Shown piece by piece: positions 43,874-52,495 of a stretch of DNA of 64,000 nucleotides. Within the stretch, counting starts at the first letter, position 1, and the number at the start of each line of letters is the position of its first letter. The stretch lies in the NCBI GenBank assembly GCA_031296115.1, contig JARLGI010000027.1, positions 1 through 64,000 of the forward strand, given 5' to 3'. Both the position numbers and the translations under genes were made by a program. Below the pieces are notes generated by a model. That model worked only from the letters and a program-made list of their open reading frames with translations. It was not told where the DNA came from and ran no database searches. The DNA is from Acidobacteriota bacterium. Lineage in GTDB: Bacteria; Acidobacteriota; Terriglobia; Terriglobales; Acidobacteriaceae.

Positions 43874-45160
43874 ATGGTACGCGTCCGGTTGATTCTTGGC
43901 TGCCTGCTCTTGGCCGTGTTGTGCACGGGCCTGGCGTCAGCTAACAGCATTGTCAAGATCCGCGTCGATGACACGATACAGCCCATCACCGCTGAATACA
44001 TCGATCGCGCCATCGAGCAGGCCCGCCAGACCAACGCGGACGCCGTGCTCATCGAGCTCAGCACGCCCGGCGGTCTGCTGGACTCCACCCGGTCCATCAT
44101 CGAGAAGATACTGGCCTCACCGGTCCCGGTGATTGTGTATGTGGCACCCACCGGCGCGCGTGCCGCCTCTGCGGGGTTCTTCATCCTGGAAGCGGCGGAC
44201 GTGGCGGCCATGGCTCCCGGCACCAATACCGGAGCAGCCCATCCGGTGGAGTTCGGCGGCGGGAAGATGGACGACACCATGAAGACCAAGGTCGAGAATG
44301 ACTCGGCGGCCTTCATGCGCTCTTTCGTCGGGCCCCGGGGACGCAATGTCGTGCTGGCGGAGACTGCCGTCCGCGAATCGAAGTCATGGACCGATCAGGA
44401 AGCTCTGCAGCAGCATCTGATCGACGTCGTAGCTAAGGACCAACAGGATATGCTGCATCAGCTGGACGGGCGCGCCATCAGGCGCTTCGACGGCAAGCAG
44501 GTCACGCTACATCTTGCCAGCGATGCCATCGATGAGATGCCGATGACTGTCCGGCAACGCATCCTGGATTTCCTACTAGACCCCAACATCGCATTTCTCG
44601 TGCTGGCGGTCGGCGCGCTCGCGCTCTATGCGGAGTTCAACCATCCGGGCGCGATCGTCCCGGGCGTGGTGGGCGTGGTGTTCATCCTGCTGGCGATGTT
44701 TGCCCTCAACCTGCTGCCCACTCGCTATGCGTCCTTCATACTGATTCTCGCGTCGTTCATTCTGTTCGCCCTGGAGGCCAAGTTTGCCACCCACGGCATA
44801 CTTGGGCTGGGGGGAATCGTCCTGCTCACTCTGGGCGGTTTTCTGCTGGTGGACGGTCCCATCCCCCAACTGCGGGTTCACATCCTGACCGCGCTGGTCA
44901 TCAGCATCCCTCTTGGCTGTATCACGGTATTCCTGATGAGCATTGCCCTGAAGGCGCGGCGCAATAAGGTGGTGACGGGCGCCCAAGGACTAATCGGAGC
45001 GATTGGCGAGGCGCGAACTGACATCGACCCCGAAGGGAAGGTCTTTATCGTTGGCGAGTTGTGGAATGCGCACGCTCGTTCGCGGGTGAGCATGGGGGAG
45101 CCGGTGGTGGTTACCAAGGTGGAGGGTTTGGAACTGGAAGTGGAGAAATCCAGGGTCTAG
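43874..45160 (+). CDS. NfeD-family ClpP-class membrane serine protease
   Basis: 428 residues. A signal sequence (LILGCLLLAVLCTGLASA) precedes the ClpP/crotonase-like protease domain: VLIELSTPGGLLDSTRSIIE, IVYVAPTGARAASAGFFIL with the nucleophile Ser and the following stretch ADVAAMAPGTNTGAA. Four to five transmembrane helices follow (residues ~240-350) and a C-terminal NfeD OB-fold domain (GAQGLIGAIGEARTDIDPEG). NfeD1 proteases cleave stomatin-like proteins and take part in membrane quality control. A stomatin gene normally follows but is absent here. Confidence 0.9.
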   Translation: MVRVRLILGCLLLAVLCTGLASANSIVKIRVDDTIQPITAEYIDRAIEQARQTNADAVLIELSTPGGLLDSTRSIIEKILASPVPVIVYVAPTGARAASAGFFILEAADVAAMAPGTNTGAAHPVEFGGGKMDDTMKTKVENDSAAFMRSFVGPRGRNVVLAETAVRESKSWTDQEALQQHLIDVVAKDQQDMLHQLDGRAIRRFDGKQVTLHLASDAIDEMPMTVRQRILDFLLDPNIAFLVLAVGALALYAEFNHPGAIVPGVVGVVFILLAMFALNLLPTRYASFILILASFILFALEAKFATHGILGLGGIVLLTLGGFLLVDGPIPQLRVHILTALVISIPLGCITVFLMSIALKARRNKVVTGAQGLIGAIGEARTDIDPEGKVFIVGELWNAHARSRVSMGEPVVVTKVEGLELEVEKSRV

Positions 45161-45188
45161 GACGAATGGGACGAGGTAAGTTCCAGTC

Positions 45189-45218
45189 TGTAATACAATT
45201 GACAAGTTGTAGTACAAT
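45189..45218 (+). promoter_or_regulatory. Tandem operator-like palindromes before the VapBC-type pair
   Basis: TGTAATACAAT (45189-45199) and TGTAGTACAAT (45208-45218) differ by one base and are 19 bases apart. Each is an imperfect palindrome of the TTGTA-N-TACAA kind. TTGACA at 45199-45204 and TACAAT at 45213-45218 fall inside. With TACAAT as -10, transcription would start at or next to the ATG at 45225, that is, leaderless. Autorepression by the RHH antitoxin is inferred. Confidence 0.6.
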
Positions 45219-45224
45219 GGGTTT

Positions 45225-45455
45225 ATGAAGTCGAATGTGCAGGCGCGATTGGATCGCAAGTCTCAGTTGGCGCTGGAATCGATGGTCCGCAAGCTGGGAT
45301 GGAGCCCTTCCCAAGTAGTTCGGGAGGGGGTTCGTTTGCTTGCTGCGTGCTACACCGTCCCTACCAAGATCAAGGTAATCGGTGTTGGCCGTTTTGCTTC
45401 TGGTCTGCCGGATTTAGGCTCCAACAAAAAGCGTCTAGACGGCTTTGGGCGATGA
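45225..45455 (+). CDS. Ribbon-helix-helix antitoxin (VapB/CopG-like)
   Basis: 76 residues. The N-terminal ~45 residues (SNVQARLDRKSQLALESMV, then RKLGWSPSQVVREGVRLLA) form a ribbon-helix-helix DNA-binding domain. The C-terminal tail (KKRLDGFGR and preceding) would wrap the toxin. The stop overlaps the toxin ATG as ATGA, the usual TA arrangement. The tandem operator-like sites just upstream support autoregulation of the operon. Family by fold; exact antitoxin class is inferred from the partner. Confidence 0.8.
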   Translation: MKSNVQARLDRKSQLALESMVRKLGWSPSQVVREGVRLLAACYTVPTKIKVIGVGRFASGLPDLGSNKKRLDGFGR

Positions 45456-45868
45456 CACCGGTACTGCTCGATACCGGTGTCATCGTGGCCCTTCTGGACC
45501 GCAGCGAGCATTACCATTCCCGGTGTGTGGCTGCCGTTGCAGGACTGGGGCGGCCCTTGGTGACGTGCGAGGCAGTCATTGCCGAGAGTTGCTATCTGTT
45601 GCGTGGGCTTTCAGGCGCTCCTGAGACAGTTCTCGAGAACGTCGCGCATGGGATCTTTCTGATTCCGTTTCAGCTCTTGCGCTCTGCGCCTGCGGTGCGG
45701 AGCATTCTACGAAAATATCGCGACTTGCCGGCCGATCTGGCAAACGCCTGTTTGATCCACCTAGCCGATGAACTCAATACGGGAGAGATTCTTACGTTGG
45801 ATTCCGACTTCGGGTTTTACCGTTGGCGCAAGAACCGCGGTTTTCAATTACTTATGGAGTTGGACTGA
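45452..45868 (+). CDS. PIN-domain ribonuclease toxin (VapC-like)
   Basis: 138 residues. The acidic PIN active-site residues are in VLLDTGVIVALLDRSEH, TCEAVIAESCYLL, DLPADLANACLIHLAD and ILTLDSDFGFYR, so the quartet is intact. VapC toxins cleave tRNA or rRNA until bound by the antitoxin encoded just upstream. It ends 6 bases from the converging pseudopilin gene. The longer frame from 45299 is an out-of-phase extension and is not real. Confidence 0.85.
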   Translation: MTPVLLDTGVIVALLDRSEHYHSRCVAAVAGLGRPLVTCEAVIAESCYLLRGLSGAPETVLENVAHGIFLIPFQLLRSAPAVRSILRKYRDLPADLANACLIHLADELNTGEILTLDSDFGFYRWRKNRGFQLLMELD

Positions 45869-45874
45869 CAATCC

Positions 45875-46291
45875 CTACCACGTGTTGTACGCCGTTCCCT
45901 CACTTGAGTTCTGGTCACTTCCGCTGTGCACATCCATGATCCCCGGGGCGCTCTGGTCTGGCGACATAAGGCTGTCATCCGTCACGGGCACCCACGTGTC
46001 ACGCGAGTTAGTGAAGGGATCTTTGGGAAGCTGCTTGAGGTAACCGGCGTCGACGATGTCCTGCAGCGACTGCGGCGCCTTTTGCTTGTCGAGGGTGTAC
46101 TGGTCGATAACCGAGCGCATGGTGTAGAGGTCGTCCCGCAGCGCAGTTTCCTTGGCGTGCAGTATCGACTGCGAGTAGTTGGGGATGGCGAGCGCCAGCA
46201 GAATGACGATGATGCTGATGACCACCATCAGCTCGATCAAGGTAAATCCGCGTTGTAGCCTGCGCCGAGTCATGTTCGCTTGCTGAGTCAT
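45875..46291 (-). CDS. Type II-like pseudopilin (GspG family)
   Basis: 138 residues. The prepilin peptidase site and hydrophobic helix are clear: RGFTLIELMVVISIIVILLA, with Gly-1, Phe+1 and Glu+5. The GspG-like core follows (YSQSILHAKETALRDDLYTM, LKQLPKDPFTNSRDTW, and GTAYNTW at the end), like the major pseudopilin. Its ATG overlaps the TAA of the upstream pseudopilin gene. Together with that gene and the secretin it forms an operon-like cluster. It could serve a type II secretion or a type IV pilus-like system. Confidence 0.87.
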   Translation of the reverse strand: MTQQANMTRRRLQRGFTLIELMVVISIIVILLALAIPNYSQSILHAKETALRDDLYTMRSVIDQYTLDKQKAPQSLQDIVDAGYLKQLPKDPFTNSRDTWVPVTDDSLMSPDQSAPGIMDVHSGSDQNSSEGTAYNTW

Positions 46292-46770
46292 TACCACGTT
46301 TTGTACTTCGTGCCGTCGAGGCCGGTGCCCTCCGACTTGGTGTAAACGTCGAAGACGCTCTGGCCGCCGAAAGAGTCGGAATCCGGGTCGTCCTGCATGG
46401 AGCGCAGGCCCCACTCCGGTTTGCCCGTCATGGGATCCACCGGGATGCGCCGCAGAAAACGCAGTTTCTTCCCGTTGGAATCCACGCCTTTTACCAGCGT
46501 TTCCAAGTCCGGGGGATATCCCTGGCTGTCGAGTTTCACCTGAAAAGCACCGCGGTCGGCCGCATCCTTATAGCGGTCGATAGCGTCGCGCATCTCCCAC
46601 AAATCGCGTCGCAGCTCGCGCTCCTTAGTGCGCTGGATGGTCACGCGCACCACCGGCATGGCAGCCGCCGTCAGAATCATCAGGATCGTCATGGCCACGA
46701 TCAGCTCGACGATCGTAAAACCATTCCTGTGCCGGCGCAGATGCGGCGCTGGCGGCGCGCCGCCATCCAT
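46291..46770 (-). CDS. Pseudopilin-like protein
   Basis: 159 residues from the ATG at 46770 (TTG at 46809 is an alternative). The prepilin motif RNGFTIVELIVAMTILMILT has the Gly-Phe cleavage site and Glu+5. The soluble part (ELRRDLWEMRDAIDRYKDAA, LRRIPVDPMTGKPEW, DGTKYKTW) is GspG-like and ends with the same YxTW pattern as its neighbour. It is the middle gene of secretin - pseudopilin - pseudopilin on the minus strand. Confidence 0.85.
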   Translation of the reverse strand: MDGGAPPAPHLRRHRNGFTIVELIVAMTILMILTAAAMPVVRVTIQRTKERELRRDLWEMRDAIDRYKDAADRGAFQVKLDSQGYPPDLETLVKGVDSNGKKLRFLRRIPVDPMTGKPEWGLRSMQDDPDSDSFGGQSVFDVYTKSEGTGLDGTKYKTW

Positions 46771-46875
46771 GGGCAAGCGACAACTGGATTGAGTGAGATG
46801 CACTGCCAATATTTTAGCCCTTCTGGGCCACGCAGGCGGCGGTCTCGCGCGCCTGCCAAAGGTTAGACGACGTTG

Positions 46876-49218
46876 CTAGTGAACCGTAACGATGGCTTGC
46901 GAGCCTCCCGCGGGGGTGCTTTGCATGGCGGCGTTTTTCACCACCGCCCGATTGATGCTCAAGGTCGCCTGTCCCGGGGCCCGAGCTTGGAACGTCAACG
47001 TGAATACCGAGCCATCGCCGTTGATTCCCGGACTTCCTGGCGGCCGCGAAGCCGTTAGCTGCAGGATGCCGGCCAGGCTGTCGTCCCGGTTTACCAGCGC
47101 CACCGTCTGCCCGTCCTGGGATAACAGTGCTCCGTTGGAGACGTTCACCAATTGCAGCACCCGCGGGTTGTACATCACCTGCACGGGGACCGAGAAAACG
47201 TTCTGCCCGCCGGCCAGGTTTACGTTGACTGTGAACGTCGAGCCGACCGCCTGCTCGAGGGTCGGCGGGTCAAAGCTGACGATGGCGCTGCCCGCAGGAG
47301 CCGACGCCGTGGGCGGCTGCGTATTCGAGACACCCTGCGGCTGAACGCCGGGATTGTTGGGTTGACCTTGATTGGGTGAGCCCGGCTGAACCATAGGCTG
47401 TCCAGTCGGCGCCTGACCCGGCTGCTGCGGGGCAGGTGGTGGCGTGCTATCACGGCGCAAGGAAATCGTGTTGGCGGTGCCCACGTCGATCGCCCGCGTA
47501 TTGCTGGCTGTGACGTCCTGGGCGCGCACAATGTGAGGTATCAGCACGAAGACGATCTCGTTGTCTTTGACCTCGGTCTGGGTTGAGGAGAAGAGCCACT
47601 TGAAAAACGGGATCTGCGCTAGGCCGGGAATCCCGGACAGCGACTTGGTCTGCAAGTCTTCCAAAATGCCGCCGAGAATGTTGACCTCGCCTTCCTTCAG
47701 GCGAATGTCCTGCTCGATCTTGCGCTGCCCAATCACTGGCTGCTGAATGCCGCCGATGTTCTGGTAAGAAGTCACAGCCGAGATGTCCATGGACAGCTTC
47801 AGGGAGATGTCGTCGAGACCGTGAACGTGCGGGGTGATGTCGATGTTCACACCCACATCAATGTAGTTGAACTGGGTATTCACCAGCGGGTTGATGCCGA
47901 CTCCCCCGATGCCGGGCTGGAACGATCCGGTCGCGACCGGCACCCGCTCACCGATCTTGAGCGAGGCCTTCTGGCCGTCGGAGGCGCGGATTTGCGGCTG
48001 TTGCAGCAGTTTGCTGTTGCTGTCGTTGAGTAGGAAGTTGGCCGTTGCCGGCGGAATGGTGACGGCGAAGTTCGTGGCGTTCAGGTGCGCCAGTTCGTTC
48101 AGGGTGATAGTGCCCGTGGTGGGTCCCGTGGTTGTAGTCGCGGTGCCATTGCCGGTGCCGACGTTTTGCCCCGATGTGGAGGTCGTGGTACTGCTGTTGC
48201 TCTGCAATGCTACTGTGACGCTGGTTGGCGGATTGATGCCCAGATTGCGCAACTTGTCACGACTGACCTGCATGATCGCGACCTCGACCACCACTTCGGG
48301 CCGCGACTTGTCCAGGTCCTCGATGAGCTTCTCCGCCATGGCAATCTGGTCGGGTGTCCCGCGGACCACAATGGCCTGCTGGGAAGCGAACTGCTGCAGG
48401 CGCTGCGTATCGAGCAGCGTACGCAGGATGTTAACCAGGTCCTGCAGCTCGTTGGGCTGGGAGAGGTTCGTCAGGTAGAACGTGCGGATGACGCTCTGCT
48501 CCAGCTCCTTGCGCTTGGCCGGCGTGTCGGCCGCCACGAAGATGGTATTGGGTGTGACCGGGCGCCAGAAGGTCTTCGATTCCAGGGCAGTAATCTGCAG
48601 CGCTTCTTCCAGCGTGACCCCGTTCAGGTCCACACGGATTCGACGGGAGTTGTAGTCGGGATCGAACAGAACGTTGATTCCCGCCAACCGGCCGATGGTC
48701 TCATACACGGTCTTGGCGTCCTCGCTCATCTTGAGCGTGATCGGCGTGGGGGTAATGGGCGCCAACTCGACCGGGCCGGTGGCCTCTTCCATTCGCTTGG
48801 TCAAACTGGACTGCGGCGTCGGCGCAGATGGCGCCGGATTCTGGCTCTTCAGCAGAAGCTGGCGGATCTTGTTAGCTAGCTGCTGCGCAATAAAGCTCGA
48901 AGGATCGATGGCGATGGCCTGTTCGAAATCCGTCAGCGCCTCCTGCAGCTTGCCGGCATTCATCAGGGTTTCGCCCTGGTGCACGTAGGACGCGGAGGCC
49001 AGGAATCGCACGTACTCAGCGGCCGTGCGATAGCGCAGGTCCGACGGCTTCAGCTCGTAGGCCTGGTGATAGAAGTTGTAGGCCGCTATGTAGTCCTGGC
49101 GGACCTCAGCCTGCTTACCCTTGTCATACAAGGACTTGGCAGCCTTGTCTTGAGTAGCGAATGCGGGTAAGGCGACGGCGATAAGTAGCAGTGCCAGGAC
49201 ACAGGTCAGCCGTTTCAT
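46876..49218 (-). CDS. Secretin (GspD/PilQ-like) with C-terminal cohesin-like domain
   Basis: 780 residues from the ATG at 49218 (GTG at 49221 is in frame). Signal peptide (VLALLLIAVALPAFATQ), TPR-like repeats to about residue 130, N0/STN and N1 domains (TLEEALQITALESKTFWRPV, TPDQIAMAEKLIEDLDK), then the secretin core (LKIGERVPVATGSFQPG, NILGGILEDLQTKSLSGIPG, FFKWLFSSTQTEVKDNEIV). A Pro/Gln-rich linker leads to an unusual C-terminal domain from about residue 640 (FDPPTLEQAVGSTFTVNVNL, VPVQVMYNPRVLQLVNVSNG) with cohesin-like strands. It forms the outer-membrane pore for the pseudopilins beside it. Confidence 0.9.
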   Translation of the reverse strand: MKRLTCVLALLLIAVALPAFATQDKAAKSLYDKGKQAEVRQDYIAAYNFYHQAYELKPSDLRYRTAAEYVRFLASASYVHQGETLMNAGKLQEALTDFEQAIAIDPSSFIAQQLANKIRQLLLKSQNPAPSAPTPQSSLTKRMEEATGPVELAPITPTPITLKMSEDAKTVYETIGRLAGINVLFDPDYNSRRIRVDLNGVTLEEALQITALESKTFWRPVTPNTIFVAADTPAKRKELEQSVIRTFYLTNLSQPNELQDLVNILRTLLDTQRLQQFASQQAIVVRGTPDQIAMAEKLIEDLDKSRPEVVVEVAIMQVSRDKLRNLGINPPTSVTVALQSNSSTTTSTSGQNVGTGNGTATTTTGPTTGTITLNELAHLNATNFAVTIPPATANFLLNDSNSKLLQQPQIRASDGQKASLKIGERVPVATGSFQPGIGGVGINPLVNTQFNYIDVGVNIDITPHVHGLDDISLKLSMDISAVTSYQNIGGIQQPVIGQRKIEQDIRLKEGEVNILGGILEDLQTKSLSGIPGLAQIPFFKWLFSSTQTEVKDNEIVFVLIPHIVRAQDVTASNTRAIDVGTANTISLRRDSTPPPAPQQPGQAPTGQPMVQPGSPNQGQPNNPGVQPQGVSNTQPPTASAPAGSAIVSFDPPTLEQAVGSTFTVNVNLAGGQNVFSVPVQVMYNPRVLQLVNVSNGALLSQDGQTVALVNRDDSLAGILQLTASRPPGSPGINGDGSVFTLTFQARAPGQATLSINRAVVKNAAMQSTPAGGSQAIVTVH

Positions 49219-49548
49219 CACGTCCTTAAGAACCCCAGGGATTGTGCCGGATCCTTCGTCCCGACGCTGCCAGCGGTGCGAAGGCTCCGGAGTATGAGAC
49301 TTTGGCCCACGTCAAACGTGAGCAGTTTGCGGCCCCGTATGCGGCCGAGGTGTAACGGAACAAAGTACCGCTACCGTTGCAATTATAACATCGTGAGGCT
49401 GCAGGAAATGACTGCATTCACCGTGTGTTAGCATGAACGCTTTGCGGCTCTAGAGTCCGTTTTTACCACCCCTGGCGGGCGCTCCGGTCACGTCCGATGC
49501 GTGCCCATAACATGCGCAATCGAGTGGGGCAGCGCTCCGAAAAATCCT
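49219..49548. other. Divergent region between secretin and smpB
   Basis: 330 bases without a supported gene. It contains the divergent promoters of the secretin operon (minus) and smpB (plus). The stretch near 49376-49420 is AT-richer. No clear terminator or operator seen. Confidence 0.4.
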
Positions 49549-50079
49549 ATGGCTCGTCATTTACAAGCACCGGCGCGTCCCGAGAAAGTAAAGAAGACCG
49601 CCCCGCGCGATCCGGTCGCCAGCGGCGAGCGCGATGCCTTGGTCAACCGGGCCGCGTCGCACAACTACTTTCTGCTGGAGAAGTTTGAGGCCGGCGTCGC
49701 CCTGCGCGGCACCGAGGTGAAGTCCGTCCGCGGCGGGCGCGCCAACCTCAAAGACGCCTACGGTTTGGTGAAAGACGGCGAGCTGTGGCTGATCAATGCT
49801 CACATCGGGCCTTACGAGCATGGCAACATCTTTAACCACGAACCCTTGCGCACCCGGAAGTTGCTGGTACACAAGAACGAGCTTCATAAACTGATTGGCA
49901 AGACGCAGAACAAGGGCTTGACTCTCATCCCTACCCGGCTTTACTTCCGGAATGGCCGGGTAAAGGTCGAAATGGCGCTGGCGAAAGGCAAGCAGTTGTG
50001 GGACAAGCGCGAAACTGAGCGCCGCAAGACCGCTGATGCCGAGGCGCGCGACGCCATCGGCAGGAGCAGGAAGACTTGA
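49549..50079 (+). CDS. smpB: SsrA-binding protein SmpB
   Basis: 176 residues from the ATG at 49549. SmpB delivers tmRNA to stalled ribosomes in trans-translation. The core is visible: ASHNYFLLEKFEAGVALRGT, EVKSVRGGRANLKDAY, GNIFNHEPLRTRKLLVHKNE, LTLIPTRLYFRNGRVKVEMA, and the C-terminal GKQLWDKRETERRKTADAEA. The N-terminal ~25 residues are a short basic extension (RPEKVKKTAPRDP) common outside the proteobacteria. The longer frame from 49501 lacks support. No tmRNA gene is seen next to it. Confidence 0.94.
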   Translation: MARHLQAPARPEKVKKTAPRDPVASGERDALVNRAASHNYFLLEKFEAGVALRGTEVKSVRGGRANLKDAYGLVKDGELWLINAHIGPYEHGNIFNHEPLRTRKLLVHKNELHKLIGKTQNKGLTLIPTRLYFRNGRVKVEMALAKGKQLWDKRETERRKTADAEARDAIGRSRKT

Positions 50080-50083
50080 CCGT

Positions 50084-50584
50084 ATGCGTTGCTTATTGAT
50101 GGCGCTAGTCTTCGCGGGAAGTTGGCTCGCCTCGGGCGCGGCAAATGCACAACAGAAGCAGCAGCCAATGTTAGAACAACGGCAAACGGTAGAGCAGGCG
50201 TTCACGAGATTTGCTGAGTGGGTTCGATCGAAACAGGCAAATGTGTGTCACAGACCTCACCTCGAATGATGGTTTATTCGTGGGTGTCGATGGGCCACTC
50301 GTTTCGAAGGAAGTGTTGAACAAGAAACTCACTTCCGATCCAGCATTGCGATGTGCGTTCTGGGGGTCGGAGTGTTAGGGTCGCGCCTCAGCTATGAGCG
50401 CGCTTCCAGCGTTTTGCAGCGTTCGACACTGTCAACCAAGTATGGCAAGCCATATCTATTTAAGTCTCACTGGCAAATCGAGGTCACACTTAAGGGTTCC
50501 TTGGATGAATGCAAGCAGGATTTCCCACTGATATTTCAACTGGAAAATGGCTTTTGGCGGATCGTAGCCTTGCCTTATACATAA
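50084..50584 (+). pseudogene. Broken gene for a small exported protein
   Basis: Three consecutive frames carry what looks like one protein. From the ATG at 50084: a signal peptide (LLMALVFAGSWLASGAANAQ) and VEQAFTRFAEWVRSKQAN. At a GTGTGT tract near 50242 the reading shifts to VTDLTSNDGLFVGVDGPLVS and LNKKLTSDPALRCAFWGSE. A second shift near 50370 gives SYERASSVLQRSTLSTKYGK and GFWRIVALPYT before the TAA at 50582. The sum would be about 165 residues. No family recognised. Confidence 0.65.
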
Positions 50585-50659
50585 GGCTAATTCGATTCGA
50601 TATCAGGAACATCGGCTACATCCCGCGATAATCTGATTCAAGGGCTGGAGAACGACATT

Positions 50660-52189
50660 ATGAAAACCACTCTTCACACCGCATCGCCTTCGCAAATCGA
50701 AACCGAGTGCCTGGTTGTCCCGGTGCTCGACGCCCTCCAAAACAACAACGGCGACAAATCCGACAAGCACGACCCCCGGCTGCAAACCGCGGACAAGGCC
50801 GTCATCGCTGCCGCTGCCGATCTCATCGCTTCTGGCGAGGTGACCGGCAAGATGCTGGAGATGACGTTGCTGCACAAGCCGGCTGGCCTGAAGGCCAAAC
50901 GCCTGCTCCTGCTCGGAGGCGGCAAAGCCAAGAGCTTCTCCTCGTACGAGCTGCGCAGGCTGGCCGGCGCGGCGGTGCGCAATCTAAAATCCAAGGACCT
51001 GAAGAGCTTCGCGTTCCTTGCCCCGAAGCTGGCGAAGAGTGGCATGGACGATGCCGTGAAATCCATCGTCGAGGGCGCCTTTGTCGGCAACTTCGATCCC
51101 GACTATTACAAGAGCGATCGCAAAGAGCAGAAGATCGAGGAGCTAGCCATCGTGGCTCCGGCGCAGCCGAACCGCAGGCCGCTCACGACCGCGATGGAAC
51201 AGGGGCGGATCATCGGCGAAGCGCAGAACTTCACCCGCGACCTGGTGAATGAGCCGGCCAATCGCATGACGCCCACAATCCTGGCTGAGCGCGCGAGAAA
51301 GATGTGTGAGGAAACCGGGTTGAAGTGTGAAATCTACGGCCCGGAAAAAATCAAAGCGTTGAAGATGGGTGCGTTCTGGAGCGTTTCGCAAGGTTCCGAG
51401 GAAGAGCCGCGCCTGATCGTCCTGCGCCACGAGCCCGACCGTGCGCCCAAGGGGCGCGTACTGGGACTGGTGGGGAAGGGAATTACCTTCGACAGCGGCG
51501 GCATCTCCCTAAAGCCTGGCGACGGCATGGAGAAGATGAAGTATGACATGGCCGGTGGCGCGGCCATGATTGGCGCCATGCGGGCCATCGCGCAACTCAA
51601 GCCGAACGTGCGCGTCATCGGTATCGTTTGCGCCAGCGAGAACATGCCGTCCGGCAAGGCGCAGAAGCCGGGTGACGTGCAGATTGCCATGAACGGCAAG
51701 TCCATCGAGATCATCAACACGGACGCCGAAGGCCGCCTGGTACTGGCGGACGGCCTGCACTACGCCCGCCAGCTCGGCTGCACCCATCTGATCGACGCCG
51801 CCACGCTAACCGGCGCCTGCGTTGTCGCGCTGGGGATGGTCAACGTCGGGGTTTTCTCCAACAACGATGGCTTCTACAAGAGCTTCAGCAAGTCGCTGCA
51901 GAAGTCGGGCGAGAAGATGTGGCGGCTGCCGGTCGATGAAGAGTATCGCGAGATGATCAAGTCCAACATCGCCGATATCGTCAACAGCGCGGGACGCTGG
52001 GGCGGCGCGGTGACGGCGGCCATGTTCCTGAAGGAGTTCGTGAGCGACGCGCCATGGATCCATCTCGATATTGCCGGGGTCGCCTGGATGGAAGACAACA
52101 AGCCGTGGATCGCCAAAGGGCCATCGGGGGTTCCGGTGCGTTCGCTGGTGGAGTTTGTGCGCGACATGGCCGGGAGTTCCGACAGATAA
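50660..52189 (+). CDS. pepA: Leucyl aminopeptidase (M17)
   Basis: 509 residues. Zinc/manganese exopeptidase releasing N-terminal residues, cytosolic. The C-terminal catalytic domain shows GKGITFDSGGISLKPGDGME, KYDMAGGAAMIGAM, and the signature NTDAEGRLVLADGL, with the second-half motif HLIDAATLTGACVVALG. The N-terminal macro-like domain is normal in length. In proteobacteria PepA can also bind DNA, but this cannot be judged here. It follows a broken gene and is followed by an orphan terminator-ended region. Confidence 0.94.
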   Translation: MKTTLHTASPSQIETECLVVPVLDALQNNNGDKSDKHDPRLQTADKAVIAAAADLIASGEVTGKMLEMTLLHKPAGLKAKRLLLLGGGKAKSFSSYELRRLAGAAVRNLKSKDLKSFAFLAPKLAKSGMDDAVKSIVEGAFVGNFDPDYYKSDRKEQKIEELAIVAPAQPNRRPLTTAMEQGRIIGEAQNFTRDLVNEPANRMTPTILAERARKMCEETGLKCEIYGPEKIKALKMGAFWSVSQGSEEEPRLIVLRHEPDRAPKGRVLGLVGKGITFDSGGISLKPGDGMEKMKYDMAGGAAMIGAMRAIAQLKPNVRVIGIVCASENMPSGKAQKPGDVQIAMNGKSIEIINTDAEGRLVLADGLHYARQLGCTHLIDAATLTGACVVALGMVNVGVFSNNDGFYKSFSKSLQKSGEKMWRLPVDEEYREMIKSNIADIVNSAGRWGGAVTAAMFLKEFVSDAPWIHLDIAGVAWMEDNKPWIAKGPSGVPVRSLVEFVRDMAGSSDR

Positions 52190-52370
52190 AGGCGCGGCGG
52201 GCAGCCCCAGGCGGCACGGGGTTTAAAAAGCTAAGAGCAAGTGATGAAGGCCGATGTACCACAGTGTGAGATATCGCGACTGGAGGAAGCGGGGTGGCAT
52301 ACGTTGTGGTACTCCGCTATTGTCAGGTGTCTCACATTGAGGGAGCGATTGGTATAGCAATCGGCGAGAA

Positions 52371-52495
52371 GTGTTCACAAAATTTTAATATGCTATTGAT
52401 GATTCCCTGTCCTTCAGCCGGTACTCTATACGCAATTGCAAACCTGATCGGAGAGAGGGGAGCGAGCTAAACAGCCGCTCCCCATTTTGTTTGTG
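52371..52495 (+). ncRNA. Candidate small RNA or leader between pepA and hutU
   Basis: An AT-rich promoter-like stretch (TTCACA near 52374, then TTTTAATATGCTATTGATG) is followed by about 70 bases without an ORF and a perfect terminator. No gene lies between the stop of pepA (182 bases upstream) and this terminator, so the terminator belongs either to an extended pepA transcript or to a short independent RNA. The rest of the 554-base gap to hutU shows no gene. Confidence 0.35.
52457..52493 (+). terminator. Rho-independent terminator, orphan
   Basis: GGGGAGCG (52457-52464) pairs perfectly with CGCTCCCC (52476-52483) and is followed by ATTTTGTTTG. Strong by shape, and directional: only the plus-strand side has a U-rich tail. 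Confidence 0.8.
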
